From URNF01 sp045638005 (GTDB lineage: Bacteria > Bacillota > Clostridia > Oscillospirales > Acutalibacteraceae): a stretch of 64,000 nucleotides of DNA. The stretch covers positions 1-64,000 of the forward strand of contig JAZUAN010000006.1 in NCBI GenBank assembly GCA_045638005.1. The letters run 5' to 3'. The notes under the pieces are model-generated. The model was not told the origin of the DNA, searched no databases, and saw nothing but the letters and a program-made list of their open reading frames with translations. Below are positions 17,623-26,325 of this stretch, piece by piece (positions within the stretch are counted from its first letter, which is position 1; the number at the start of each line of letters is the position of its first letter). A program made the translations under genes and the position numbers.

Positions 17623-18377
17623 TTATTCAAAGCCATTGGCTTTCAGAAATGTATAACTGCGTTTCAAACAATCCAACGGATCCGCGCCGTAGCAATCATC
17701 CTGTTCGACCAACATATACTTAGTACCTGCTGCTTCTTCCGCTTTTTGGAACACGCGGTCAAAGTTGATGTTACCATCTCCCACAGGTGCCATTTTGCAG
17801 TCGTATACGAAATCTTTCAGATGAATACACGGTACGCGATCTTTCAAAAATTCCAACCACCACGCAAGGTCGCCGCCACCCATCTGCACCCAATAGGTAT
17901 CAAGGGTGAAACCCAGCAGATCAGCAGGCATACGTTCCGCCACATGGCGTAAAAATACTTTGCCGTCGTATTTGGCAAATTCGTGCGCATGGTTGTGGTA
18001 CATAAAAAATTTGCCGTTCTCTTTGAGCGTTTTTGCAACAGCACCAGAGGTCATTTCAAACTCTTTAAGACTCGCTTCGCCATTTTCGGGATCAAACACG
18101 TTGGAACGAGTCCGACATATTAACAGCCAAACACATCGTGTTCTTTGGCTACCGCTGCCGCATCCGCGATGAGACGCTCACGCGGGATATGGGTCAGCAC
18201 GCATGAAAGACCGTTTTTATCGAGCTGTTCTTTCAGCCAATTTCGGAACATAGTCACAGGTGCCGGAGATCTGTACTGTTTTATAACCAATATCTGCCAC
18301 TCGTTTCAGAGTTTCTGCAAAACCTCAGTGGTTTTGCAAAGATCACGCAGGGTATAAAACTGTGCACCGATCTGCAT
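17623..18377 (-). pseudogene. Sugar phosphate isomerase/epimerase, frameshifted
   Basis: The start is intact: MQIGAQFYTLRDLCKTTE after a GGGTGATAC ribosome site. The frame then breaks near 18325, again near 18245 and again near 18110, and runs open from about 18099 to the end (FDPENGE, YHNHAHEF, LDTYWVQMGG, HLKDF). Pieced together it is a normal-length (about 250-residue) AP-endonuclease-2-like TIM-barrel protein with its metal-binding His and Glu/Asp segments. The loss is confined to the N-terminal half. It sat between the isomerase at 18390 and the Gfo/Idh genes. Confidence 0.85.
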
Positions 18378-18389
18378 ATGTATCACCCT

Positions 18390-19235
18390 TTACAGCAACG
18401 CTTTGAACGCATCACAAGCGGCATCGAACGCGGCCACGTTGCTTTCAAAAACAAACGTTTCGCCCACTTTGCTCTGCTCGCCTTTCTGCTCAAGGTCAGC
18501 AAGACCTTTGAATATCTTCAGATGCGGCTCAATAGTAAACTGTTTACCGCCGCGCGCAATAAATTCACGGACAATAGCAGCAACATTGCCGTCGCCTTTT
18601 CCCGCAGGCACCACAGAACCGTTCCAAAACGCATCTTTGATATGCATGTACTTGATGTGGTCTTTGAGCAATTCCCACGCTTCCAACGTATCCTGCTTAC
18701 ACTGCACAAAGTTCGCAGGATCAAACACGCCGCAAAGCTGCGGTACGGCATTCAAGACATCTAAGCAACGCTCAGCGTTATCGCCGTAGATGCCTTTTTC
18801 GTTTTCATGGCATAAAGCAATGCCGGAGCCTGCCGCCAGATCCACAAATTTGCCCAAGCGTTCGATAACTTCATTTCGGAAATCAGCAGGATCTTTTTCC
18901 TTCGGCATAAAGAAGGAAAACAAGCGAATGTTTTCAGCATTCAATATATCCGCGATTTCCAAAGTATGCTTAAACTTTTCAAGATGCGCGGGGAAATCGC
19001 CGGTCTCAATATTGATTTTACCAAGCGGCGAACCGATGGACCAGGTGATGAGACCTGCGTCATCCATCTTGCGGCGCACTTCCTTAGCTTCCTCTACCGT
19101 CAGATCAGTAATGTTTTTATTGAGCAGATTGCGTACTTCAATACCGTCTAACTCATTACGCTGCATAGCTTTGATCTGTTCATCAAAATTATGGCTTGAT
19201 TCATCTGCAAAAGCAAAAATTTGAATTTTAGACAT
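18390..19235 (-). CDS. Sugar phosphate isomerase/epimerase (TIM barrel)
   Basis: The 281-residue protein belongs to the xylose-isomerase-like/AP-endonuclease-2 superfamily. Metal-ligand segments are seen at ALCHENEKGIYG, GVFDPANF, YMHIKDA and TIEPHL. It is intact, unlike the two relatives on either side of it. It lies 12 bases downstream of the SDR gene in the hexuronate operon and probably isomerises or epimerises an intermediate of that route; the substrate is unknown. Confidence 0.85.
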   Translation of the reverse strand: MSKIQIFAFADESSHNFDEQIKAMQRNELDGIEVRNLLNKNITDLTVEEAKEVRRKMDDAGLITWSIGSPLGKINIETGDFPAHLEKFKHTLEIADILNAENIRLFSFFMPKEKDPADFRNEVIERLGKFVDLAAGSGIALCHENEKGIYGDNAERCLDVLNAVPQLCGVFDPANFVQCKQDTLEAWELLKDHIKYMHIKDAFWNGSVVPAGKGDGNVAAIVREFIARGGKQFTIEPHLKIFKGLADLEQKGEQSKVGETFVFESNVAAFDAACDAFKALL

Positions 19236-19247
19236 TTTAAATCCTCC

Positions 19248-20072
19248 TTATACGCCGGAATAGGCGGAGAAACCGCCATCAACCGGAATGGTCACACCGG
19301 TCACAAAACCGGATTTGGTGTCATCGAGCAGCCACTCCAAGGTGCCGAGCAATTCTTCCGCTTCACCGAAGCGACCCATGGGGGTAGCAGCAAGAATTTT
19401 GCCGGTACGGGCGGTAGGAGTGCCATCCTCATTAAAGAGCAGTGCTCTGTTTTGGTTGCTGACAAAGAAGCCGGGTGCGATCGCATTGACACGGATACCT
19501 GCTTTGGCGAAATGCACCGCGAGCCAAGAAGTAAAATTGGTCACCGCGGCTTTGGCAGCGGAGTATGCGGGGATTTTGGTCAGCGGACGGTATGCGTTCA
19601 TGGAGGACACATTCAGTACCGAACACCCCGGGCGACCTAACATATCCGGCATGAACACCTGACTGGGTAATAACACGCCTTTAAGATTGAGGTCAAATAC
19701 AAAGTCAAAGCCTTTTTCTTCGATATTAAAGAAGGTGAGAAAATCATTAGCAATCTCGTCACCCTCTGCGTATTCTTCGTGCAGAGTGGTGCAACGCGGA
19801 TTGTTGCCGCCGGCACCATTTACGAGAATGTCACATTTGCCGAAATCGGCAAGCACCTTTTCATGTACCGCTTCAATATCCGCTCTGTCCAGCACATTGC
19901 ATTTATATGCTTTGGCAACACCGCCGTCAGCGGTGATACGATCCGCCACAGCCTGTGCAGCCTCTTGATTGAGATCCAAGAGCGCTACCTTAGCGCCGAT
20001 CTTCGCTAAATACTCTGCAAAACCGGAGCACAGCACGCCGCCTGCACCGGTTACTACAATCACTTTATTCAC
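19248..20072 (-). CDS. SDR oxidoreductase, probable D-mannonate oxidoreductase (fructuronate reductase)
   Basis: The 274-residue short-chain dehydrogenase has VTGAGGVLCSG (cofactor-binding TGxxxGxG) near the N terminus, NGAGGNNP, NVSSMNAYRP and the YSAAK (YxxxK) active site near residue 170. Size and context match the B. subtilis UxuB-type SDR that reduces fructuronate to mannonate. It lies in an operon between uxaC-uxuA and a sugar isomerase, supplying the missing middle step of glucuronate breakdown. The identification rests on family likeness plus neighbours. Confidence 0.85.
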   Translation of the reverse strand: MNKVIVVTGAGGVLCSGFAEYLAKIGAKVALLDLNQEAAQAVADRITADGGVAKAYKCNVLDRADIEAVHEKVLADFGKCDILVNGAGGNNPRCTTLHEEYAEGDEIANDFLTFFNIEEKGFDFVFDLNLKGVLLPSQVFMPDMLGRPGCSVLNVSSMNAYRPLTKIPAYSAAKAAVTNFTSWLAVHFAKAGIRVNAIAPGFFVSNQNRALLFNEDGTPTARTGKILAATPMGRFGEAEELLGTLEWLLDDTKSGFVTGVTIPVDGGFSAYSGV

Positions 20073-20088
20073 GTCTATCTCCTCTTTC

Positions 20089-20303
20089 TTATTTAAAATA
20101 TTCGAGTAACGGCTTCACCTGTGTGATCGCCGTTTCAAAATCCGGACTGAATATCGCTTCTACTGTCAAGCGGGCATCATACCCGCTCGCTTTGAGTGCT
20201 TTCGCCCACCCCCTGACCATTTCATCATCCTCGGCGCTAATTGGCACACCGCGAAATGATCGGCAGAAAAGCAACAAGCACCAAGCCTCGTATCTTGCAC
20301 CTC
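20089..20303 (-). pseudogene. Remnant of a sugar isomerase/epimerase with internal deletion
   Basis: The readable part ends with a typical TIM-barrel tail (VRGWAKALKASGYDARLTVE, then a Phe-rich end). Directly upstream in the same frame is GARYEAWC, which resembles the N terminus of the same family. The N-terminal and C-terminal parts are therefore joined with most of the gene missing. It occupies the gap between uxuA and the SDR gene, where a full-length gene would be expected. Confidence 0.7.
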
Positions 20304-21341
20304 TTATTTGGTTTTTTCGATACCCTCAAATAAGCCGGCGATGTAGGTCGCACCCAGTGCGCGATCGAAAAGGCCATAACCATAGCGACCGGTCTCACCC
20401 CAGATCATACGACCGTGGTCGGGACGCACATAGCCGTCAAAGCCATTGTCGACGAGTGCTTTGGCAATGCCGTACATATTCACCGAACCGCAATCGGTGG
20501 GATGACCCACTTCTTCAAACTGACGGTAACCGGTGTGTTTGATGTTACGCAGGTGCAGGAAGTGGATGCGATCGGCAAAGGTCGCCGCCATATCCACCAG
20601 ATCGTTGTCGGGGTTAGCACCCAGCGAACCGGTACAGAAGGTCAGACCGTTGTTCTTCTCAGGAACGATATCGAGGAAACGCTGCAGGTTTTCTTTGTTG
20701 GTGATGATGCGCGGCAGACCGAACATACCCCACGGCGGATCGTCCGGATGGATCGCCATGTTGACACCCGCCTCTTTCGCAACCGGGATAACCGCTTTGA
20801 GGAAGGTTTCGAGGTTCTCCCACAGTTTTTCTTCGCCGAGGGCGGCATACTGCTCCAAGAGACCTTTGAGCTGCTCTTTGGTGTAGCTCGCATCCCAACC
20901 GGGCAGGGACAGATCACCTTTCAGGGGATCCATCTGCAGGACGGTTTCTTCGTCATACGCCAAGGCGTTGGCGCCGTCTTTTTGCTGATGTTCCAATTCA
21001 CTGCGCAACCAGTCGAACACCGGCATAAAGTTATAGCAGATGCATTTGACACCCGCTTTGCCGAGGCGGCGGACGTTTTCACAATAGTTTTCAATGAGCT
21101 GGGGTGCGTTTTCGTTGCCAAGTTTGATATCCTCTGGTACGGGAACGCTTTCCACCACTTCAAATTCAAGACCGTGTGCAGCGGCATCGTTTTTCACCTT
21201 CTCGATGCTTTCCATGCTCCACACGCCACCGGGTGACACGTCATACACCGCGGATACTATACCACTCATCTGTGGAATCTGCGAAATTTTTTCCAAGGTT
21301 ACGGGATCGCTGTCACCATACCAACGAAAAGTGAGTTTCAT
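20304..21341 (-). CDS. uxuA: Mannonate dehydratase
   Basis: UxuA dehydrates D-mannonate to 2-keto-3-deoxygluconate. The 345-residue TIM-barrel protein starts MKLTFRWYGDSDPVTL and has the conserved AIHPDDPPW segment, the FCTGSLGA block, the LRNIK segment and the C-terminal RPDHGRMIWGE block. Its ATG overlaps the stop of uxaC, so the two are translationally coupled. No kdgK or kdgA genes for the following steps are in the window. Confidence 0.96.
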   Translation of the reverse strand: MKLTFRWYGDSDPVTLEKISQIPQMSGIVSAVYDVSPGGVWSMESIEKVKNDAAAHGLEFEVVESVPVPEDIKLGNENAPQLIENYCENVRRLGKAGVKCICYNFMPVFDWLRSELEHQQKDGANALAYDEETVLQMDPLKGDLSLPGWDASYTKEQLKGLLEQYAALGEEKLWENLETFLKAVIPVAKEAGVNMAIHPDDPPWGMFGLPRIITNKENLQRFLDIVPEKNNGLTFCTGSLGANPDNDLVDMAATFADRIHFLHLRNIKHTGYRQFEEVGHPTDCGSVNMYGIAKALVDNGFDGYVRPDHGRMIWGETGRYGYGLFDRALGATYIAGLFEGIEKTK

Positions 21342-22705
21342 ACAGTACCTCCAGTTAATTTTTTTACATTTTCATAAGACACACGTTTCACCAACGCTAC
21401 CGCACTATTTGCATCAAACTCATCTTTTTCCACCCACTCGCCGATGAGAGTACACAGAATACGGCGGAAGTAGTCGTGACGGGCATACGACAAAAAGCTG
21501 CGGGAATCGGTCAACATACCAAGGAAGGAACCGATCGCGCTGTTTTCAGCGATGATCTCCATTTCCTCACGGATGCCGCGTTTGTGATCACAGAACCACC
21601 AAGCAGCACCGCAACGCACACGCGGAAATGCGCCTGCGATAGAAGCGATCTCAGCGGCATTCGCCTCGTTCAAGGTATACACGATGGTATCCGGAAGACC
21701 CCCTGTTTCATTGATGGCATCCAGCATGGTGATAAGATCCTTACCGGAAATGACATCGCCCACGCAGTCAACACCGCAGTCAGCACCATTTTTGCGGAAC
21801 AGAGCGGAGTTGGCGTTTCTGGACACCGCCAGATGCAACTGCATCACGAGATTATTTTCTCTGTACAGTTCGCCGAGGAACACATACAGATGACCGACTA
21901 ATGCCAGATACTCTGCATCGGTCACCGTCTCACCTTTCAGTAGTTTACGGAAGGTGGCATCCGCCGCCGCTTCACCTGCAACCTCACCGGGGAAATACGG
22001 CATACCGACGTCGGTATATCTACAGCCCTGTTCCACAAAGAAGTTGAGACGGTTTTCCACCGCCGCTTTGAGCGAAGCAAGGTCTAAAACCGCAACGCCG
22101 GATACAGCGGACAGTTTCTCCACATATTCCGCATAACCTGCGCGACGCATCAGCAACAGATTATCGGTGCGGAAAGAAGGCAATACGCGAATATCAAAAG
22201 ACGCATCCTCGCGCAACTTCTGATGCCATTCGAGAGAGTCCACGATATCATCGGTGGTACATACCGCTTCCACGTTGGACAATTTCATCAACTTGCGCGG
22301 AGAGAGGTTATTTTCCGCAATGTATGCATTGGCTCTGTTCCAGATATCCTCAGCGGAGGCGGCGGTCAACGCATCCTCAATACCGAAGAACATGGACAGT
22401 TCCATGTGTGACCAATGGTACAGCGGATTACCTGCGGCGAATTCGAGCGCTTCGGCATACTTCAAAAACTTATCATGCCAGCTCGCATCACCGGTAATAA
22501 AGTACTCATCAATGCCGGCAGTACGCATCAATCTCCACTTATAATGATCGCCGCCCAACCACATCACACCGATATTATCGAACGGCTTGTCCTCGAAGAT
22601 CTCCTGCGGGGACAGATGACAGTGATAATCCACGATCGGCAGATCCTTGACGCTTGCGTACAAGCTCTCCGCCGTTTGTGTTTCAAGCATGTAATTTTCG
22701 ACCAA
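21338..22705 (-). CDS. uxaC: Glucuronate (uronate) isomerase
   Basis: UxaC isomerises glucuronate to fructuronate (and galacturonate to tagaturonate). The 455-residue protein has the metal-binding DYHCHLSPQEI segment near the N terminus and the family's WWFCDHKRG region and LGMLTDSRSFLSYARHDYFRR end. The start is a TTG at 22705, seven bases from AAAGGGGGA. The ATG at 22744 has no ribosome site and the ATG at 22690 is too far from it. It is the first gene of the operon and diverges from an AraC regulator. Confidence 0.95.
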   Translation of the reverse strand: MVENYMLETQTAESLYASVKDLPIVDYHCHLSPQEIFEDKPFDNIGVMWLGGDHYKWRLMRTAGIDEYFITGDASWHDKFLKYAEALEFAAGNPLYHWSHMELSMFFGIEDALTAASAEDIWNRANAYIAENNLSPRKLMKLSNVEAVCTTDDIVDSLEWHQKLREDASFDIRVLPSFRTDNLLLMRRAGYAEYVEKLSAVSGVAVLDLASLKAAVENRLNFFVEQGCRYTDVGMPYFPGEVAGEAAADATFRKLLKGETVTDAEYLALVGHLYVFLGELYRENNLVMQLHLAVSRNANSALFRKNGADCGVDCVGDVISGKDLITMLDAINETGGLPDTIVYTLNEANAAEIASIAGAFPRVRCGAAWWFCDHKRGIREEMEIIAENSAIGSFLGMLTDSRSFLSYARHDYFRRILCTLIGEWVEKDEFDANSAVALVKRVSYENVKKLTGGTV

Positions 22706-22785
22706 GGTGGTTCCCCCTTTAAAACTGTTTACTATATTGTACAATAAGGTAAGAAAAAAAAAATTGCGAATGTCCGCATAATATA

Positions 22786-22814
22786 TTGCAAATCTTATCT
22801 TTTTCTGCTATACT
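22786..22814 (+). promoter_or_regulatory. Promoter of the AraC regulator
   Basis: TTGCAA and TATACT are separated by 17 bases. The predicted transcript start (about 22821) is only about 11 bases before the ATG at 22832 and next to an in-frame GTG at 22823, so the leader is very short or absent. The uxaC promoter must lie in the same 125-base gap. Confidence 0.7.
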
Positions 22815-22831
22815 GCTGTTGGGTGATAACA

Positions 22832-23662
22832 ATGGATAATGTATACCGCTATTTGGACAAGGATATTTATTTCATGCATTTCTATGATGCAAAACCGAAT
22901 CCTACCGATTTCAAATCCCATACACACACACAATGCGAACTCTATTATTTCATTTCGGGCAAGGGAAAATTTCATGTTGAAGGCAGTGAATATCCGCTCA
23001 GCAGCGGTGATATTCTCATTATGCGATCCACCGAATCGCACTATGTCGAAATTGATCCGCGTTATCCGTACGAGCGTATCGCCGTTCATTTCGAAGAGGA
23101 AATATTACACGATATTGACCCCGATCACAAATTATTGTCGGTGTTTTACGACCGTGAAGCCGGAAAAGAGAACCTGTTCACCGCGGACGATTTCCAAACG
23201 GATAATTTTAAGTTGTATCTGCGCAATATGACCTATACCAGCCGCGACCAAAGATTACAGATTTTGACGGGGCTTTTGCCTCTCCTCAACGAATTATATA
23301 ACGCTTCCCTCAACCGCAGCGATGGTTCCACCCCACCCGAGTCTAATGCCTACCGCATCATTCGATACGTCAACGAGCATTTGTACGAAGAACTCTCACT
23401 GGATACCATCTGCAAAGAGTTTTATATCAGCAAGCCGCAACTTTGCCGCATTTTCAAACGTGCAACCGGTTCCACCGTCTGGGAATACGTAACGGTAAAG
23501 CGGCTGGTTGCCGCACAGCAATTGATACGTAGCGGTTTCTCGATAGCTGAAGCAGCACGCAAGTGCGGATTTGGAGATTATACCGCTTTTTACCGCGCCT
23601 ATCGCAAACAGTTTGGGGAAACACCCAAAGCGGCGAACAGCCTCGCCCCTCAATACGACTAA
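22832..23662 (+). CDS. AraC family transcriptional regulator of the hexuronate operon
   Basis: The 276-residue protein has an N-terminal cupin sensing domain (HTHTQCELYYFISGKGKFHV) and a C-terminal double helix-turn-helix (LSLDTICKEFYISKPQLCRI and IAEAARKCGFGDYTAFYRAY). It diverges from uxaC, so it probably controls uxaC-uxuA-SDR in response to a hexuronate or derivative; the ligand is inferred. A GTG at 22823 would add three residues. Confidence 0.9.
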   Translation: MDNVYRYLDKDIYFMHFYDAKPNPTDFKSHTHTQCELYYFISGKGKFHVEGSEYPLSSGDILIMRSTESHYVEIDPRYPYERIAVHFEEEILHDIDPDHKLLSVFYDREAGKENLFTADDFQTDNFKLYLRNMTYTSRDQRLQILTGLLPLLNELYNASLNRSDGSTPPESNAYRIIRYVNEHLYEELSLDTICKEFYISKPQLCRIFKRATGSTVWEYVTVKRLVAAQQLIRSGFSIAEAARKCGFGDYTAFYRAYRKQFGETPKAANSLAPQYD

Positions 23663-23665
23663 TAC

Positions 23666-23703
23666 AAAAAGCTCTTTTCGACACACCGAAAAGAGCTTTT
23701 CTT
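23666..23703. terminator. Bidirectional intrinsic terminator
   Basis: AAAAGCTCTTTTCG and CGAAAAGAGCTTTT form a perfect stem with flanking A and T runs, between the intact AraC gene and the convergent AraC remnant. Confidence 0.85.
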
Positions 23704-24025
23704 ATACCTGCTTACGATATGCAGCGGGCGTACAACCGCAGCGACTTCGAAACCATCTCGAAAAAGACGAAAAGGTTGCAAATCCGCAACGAAAAGCAAT
23801 CACCGTAACGGGCAGGGACGTTTCTTTCAACAGTTTTTTCGCTTGTTCCAACCGTATATAGGTTATATATTCCGAAAAGGTATATCCCACCTTTTCAGCA
23901 AACACCTTGCTGAAATAGGACGGTGTAAGGCAAACGGCAGCCGCGACCTCAGACAAAGTAAGCGGCTCATTATAGTGTACCGAAATATAGCGTACTGCTT
24001 CATCCCGTTGCCGAGAATTGCAATC
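23702..24025 (-). pseudogene. AraC regulator remnant (C-terminal DNA-binding part)
   Basis: Only the double helix-turn-helix survives (AVRYISVHYNEPLTLSEV, LTPSYFSKVFAEKVGYTF, IAFRCGFATFSSFSRWF). The frame is closed on the N-terminal side by a TAA at 24026-24028, so the sensor domain is gone. It ends at a good terminator, and a plus-strand gene fragment begins about 60 bases beyond the break, as if the middle of a divergent pair had been deleted. Confidence 0.8.
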
Positions 24026-24086
24026 TTATCCTCCCCGCTTTCCTTTATAGTGATGATAGATAGAACTACGAGGAGGGTGTTTGAGT

Positions 24087-24333
24087 ATGCGAAATGTGCA
24101 GTGGGACTATGCGCTGTCCCACGGAATAGAGAATTTCACCCTTGGAGATGGTGTTACCGCCTTTGACGCCAACAACTGTTTATTGTCCTACCCCGCAAAG
24201 CCGAAGCCCGCATATTACGCCGTGCAATCTGCGTTGCGCCACCGTTTCCGATGCAGTAGAAGTCAGCATTGAAATTAGCGGCGAAGAAACATTCTTACCA
24301 GAGTGGGCTTCACTTGACAGATACCACATTTGA
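24087..24333 (+). pseudogene. Short frameshifted gene fragment, family uncertain
   Basis: An excellent ribosome site (GAGGAGGG) precedes MRNVQWDYALSHGIENFTLG. The reading continues to PAKPKPAYYAVQSA and then shifts frame near 24240 (VSDAVEVSIEISGEETFLPE). The PKPAYYA stretch resembles the C-terminal part of some glycoside hydrolases, but this is a weak likeness. I see no complete domain. It is closed by the terminator at 24381. Confidence 0.5.
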
Positions 24334-24380
24334 TGTTGTGGGACCCGTTAAACCGTTTTCACCACTAACATAAACACCAA

Positions 24381-24415
24381 AAAACGGACTTGTGAATGTT
24401 CACAAGTCCGTTTTC
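24381..24415. terminator. Bidirectional intrinsic terminator
   Basis: AACGGACTTGTGAA and TTCACAAGTCCGTT pair with flanking A and T runs, between the fragment at 24087 and pgeF. Confidence 0.85.
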
Positions 24416-24418
24416 TTG

Positions 24419-25249
24419 TTATTCCGTCATACCTATAAACGCCGCCAAGCTGCCGCGATCGGGTCCCGTCTTGCGATGCGACCAGAAAAGGTCGGAATGG
24501 CATCGCGTGCAAAGATCTGTAACTGTAATGTTATCAATCTTTACACCTGCAGACAACAGCACGCGGCGGTTGACCTCCCACAAATCAATATGGTATTTAT
24601 CACCGCCATCATAAATGAAGCAACCTTCATCGAAAACGTGCATCTTTGAAAACGCTTCGTACACAGGCGTGTCCACCTCAAAACAGCATTTGCCGATGGA
24701 CGGCGCTATCGCCGCCAAAATATCCGCAGGATCACAACCGTAATCTTTGCACATCCGCTCCACCGTCAAGCGGCCGATCTCTTCCACCGTACCGCGCCAG
24801 CCTGCGTGAGAGGCGGCAACCACCCGCTTTTTCGGGTCAGCGAACAACAACGGCACGCAATCCGCGTACTGTGTGCATAGTACGACACCCGGTTCATCGG
24901 TGATGAGTCCGTCCACGTCCTTATATCCTGGCAAGGTCTTCCCCTTGCCGCAGTCAGTAGCGGTAACGTTCTCAATATTGACATGGTGTTCCTGTGCGGA
25001 AATGACCACACCGTCGGTCGGCACCCCCATTGCACCGCAAATGCGAGCAAAATTCTCGTCCACACGTGCTTTATCATCGCCGCGGGTGTAACTGAGATTC
25101 ATGGAAGCGTATATCCCCTCGCTCACACCGCCCAACCGGGTGGAAATGCCCGCTTTCAAAAACGGATATGCGTCCATTTGCGGAAAAGAATAGTATATAA
25201 CACCGTTTTTATCGTGCGCGGTAAGCGCATTTGTTTGCGGTAAATACAT
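24419..25249 (-). CDS. pgeF: PgeF/YfiH family (multicopper polyphenol oxidase/laccase-domain) protein
   Basis: The 276-residue protein has the family's metal and substrate residues in AQEHHVN, CTQYADCVPLLFAD and AASHAGWRGT, and the C-terminal DLCTRCHSDLFWSHR block. Members act on purine nucleosides or edit peptidoglycan-precursor synthesis; the domain was once named a laccase. It is a cytosolic single gene, complete and intact between two regions of decayed genes. Confidence 0.9.
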   Translation of the reverse strand: MYLPQTNALTAHDKNGVIYYSFPQMDAYPFLKAGISTRLGGVSEGIYASMNLSYTRGDDKARVDENFARICGAMGVPTDGVVISAQEHHVNIENVTATDCGKGKTLPGYKDVDGLITDEPGVVLCTQYADCVPLLFADPKKRVVAASHAGWRGTVEEIGRLTVERMCKDYGCDPADILAAIAPSIGKCCFEVDTPVYEAFSKMHVFDEGCFIYDGGDKYHIDLWEVNRRVLLSAGVKIDNITVTDLCTRCHSDLFWSHRKTGPDRGSLAAFIGMTE

Positions 25250-25327
25250 AGGTTCAACCTTCTTTCGAATTCGAATAACCTTAATTCAAAGTATAACACA
25301 ACTCTTAATCATTGGCAAGAATGAAAA

Positions 25328-25354
25328 CAGCCTTCCCCTTTGAAGGGAAGGCTT
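25328..25354 (-). terminator. Intrinsic terminator after bofA
   Basis: AAGCCTTCCC pairs with GGGAAGGCTT just downstream of the bofA-like gene on the minus strand. Confidence 0.75.
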
Positions 25355-25362
25355 ATTTGTTT

Positions 25363-25629
25363 TCATAGTGCGATCAAACGCATAAGTAACATAGAGATGA
25401 CACCGGGCATACCGAACGCAGCACAGCCGAGAATTGTAAACCAGCCAAACCCCAATGATATACCGGTGAAAACCCCCACGATATCCACAGCAGCAATAGC
25501 GCAAACACCTTGTATCAACGATGTAAACAATTGACGAATAGGTTTGCCAGTGCGCACCAAAGTAACCAGCACCGCAAGCATCGCCGCACCAACAACTATC
25601 CCAACCAAAACCGATAACCAAACGCTCAT
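25363..25629 (-). CDS. BofA-like pro-sigma-K processing inhibitor family protein
   Basis: The 88-residue product is two or three hydrophobic helices with the BofA pattern GKPIRQLFTSLIQG near residue 28 and a closing glycine/proline-rich hydrophobic segment (FGMPGVISMLLM). In Bacillus, BofA restrains the SpoIVFB protease that activates sigma-K. It lies one base after a DUF2508 gene, matching the yaaL-bofA order. It implies a spore-forming ancestry, not proof of sporulation. Confidence 0.75.
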   Translation of the reverse strand: MSVWLSVLVGIVVGAAMLAVLVTLVRTGKPIRQLFTSLIQGVCAIAAVDIVGVFTGISLGFGWFTILGCAAFGMPGVISMLLMRLIAL

Positions 25630-25630
25630 A

Positions 25631-25882
25631 CTATTCCTCCCACAACGGCACAGAGGAGACCCCTGTCACCCCCGCCTCCTTCGCTTGCCGCAATAAAAAG
25701 CGGTATTGTGCGCGCAATGCTTCCATTTCGTAAATGCACGCTTCTATCAGATCGTTGTCACTTTGTATGGAAAATTGGCTTTCCAGCGCCTCCATGCGAC
25801 AACATACGTCACGGATGGACGCAAGCAGCGGATGCTCCTCTATCCGCGGACGCAGCAGCATATTTTTTAATGTGTTTCCCAC
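25631..25882 (-). CDS. DUF2508 (YaaL-like) small protein
   Basis: The 83-residue charged protein has the LIEACIYEMEALRAQYRFLL helix characteristic of DUF2508. A GTG start at 25882 follows a GGGAGATG site. Function is unknown. It forms an operon with the bofA-like gene, the arrangement found in Bacilli and Clostridia. Confidence 0.75.
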   Translation of the reverse strand: MGNTLKNMLLRPRIEEHPLLASIRDVCCRMEALESQFSIQSDNDLIEACIYEMEALRAQYRFLLRQAKEAGVTGVSSVPLWEE

Positions 25883-25983
25883 AAGGCATCTCCCTTCGAC
25901 TAGGGTGATAACAGGTTTGGATTGTTCTTGTCACCCTACCAGTATATGGATAGTATGGGACAAATATGCCGCTTTTAAACACA

Positions 25984-26009
25984 AAAAAGCCGTTCAAAGA
26001 ACGGCTTTA
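25984..26009 (-). terminator. Intrinsic terminator behind the SIS remnant
   Basis: AAAGCCGTTC, a three-base loop and GAACGGCTTTTTT follow the stop codon of the SIS-domain remnant at 26018 on the minus strand, marking it as the end of a once-real gene. Confidence 0.8.
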
Positions 26010-26017
26010 AGAAAATA

Positions 26018-26203
26018 TTAACCAAAAATACGCGCTTCGAGTTCAGAACAGTTCGCGTGATATACCGGCAAATGATATTCCTGCACAAGAAAAGTTTCCT
26101 TTTTGGGCACACGAATAGTAACATCACAGATATCCAACAACTTGCCGCCGCTCTCTCCGGTCAACGCGATCTCCATTTCCAAAATCGCCCCAGCCTCCGG
26201 CTT
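26018..26203 (-). pseudogene. SIS-domain (sedoheptulose-7-phosphate isomerase-like) C-terminal remnant
   Basis: About 60 residues remain. They read as the end of a GmhA-type SIS protein: IALTGESGGKLLDICDVTIR, then VPKKETF, then VQEYHLPVYHANC. The frame is closed upstream by a TGA, so the N-terminal two thirds are missing. A proper terminator follows. The remnant starts within a few bases of a plus-strand AraC remnant, so one deletion probably removed the 5' ends of both. Confidence 0.75.
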
Positions 26204-26291
26204 TCACACGGTGGAATGTTTTTTTCTTTCCTTTAAGAAGCGTATAGGCATGACCCCCACCGCCTACCAAAAAACAACGCAAAGCAAATAA
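26195..26291 (+). pseudogene. AraC regulator C-terminal remnant
   Basis: The last 32 residues of an AraC-type DNA-binding domain (GFHTVECFFLSFKKRIGMTP, then TAYQK) end in a stop and a terminator. Nothing upstream in frame belongs to AraC; the break abuts the SIS remnant. Confidence 0.7.
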
Positions 26292-26321
26292 AAAATCCCC
26301 GCCAAAGCGGGGATTTTTTTA
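26290..26321. terminator. Bidirectional intrinsic terminator
   Basis: AAAAATCCCCGC, a four-base loop and GCGGGGATTTTTTT serve the AraC remnant and secG. Confidence 0.9.
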
Positions 26322-26325
26322 TTCA

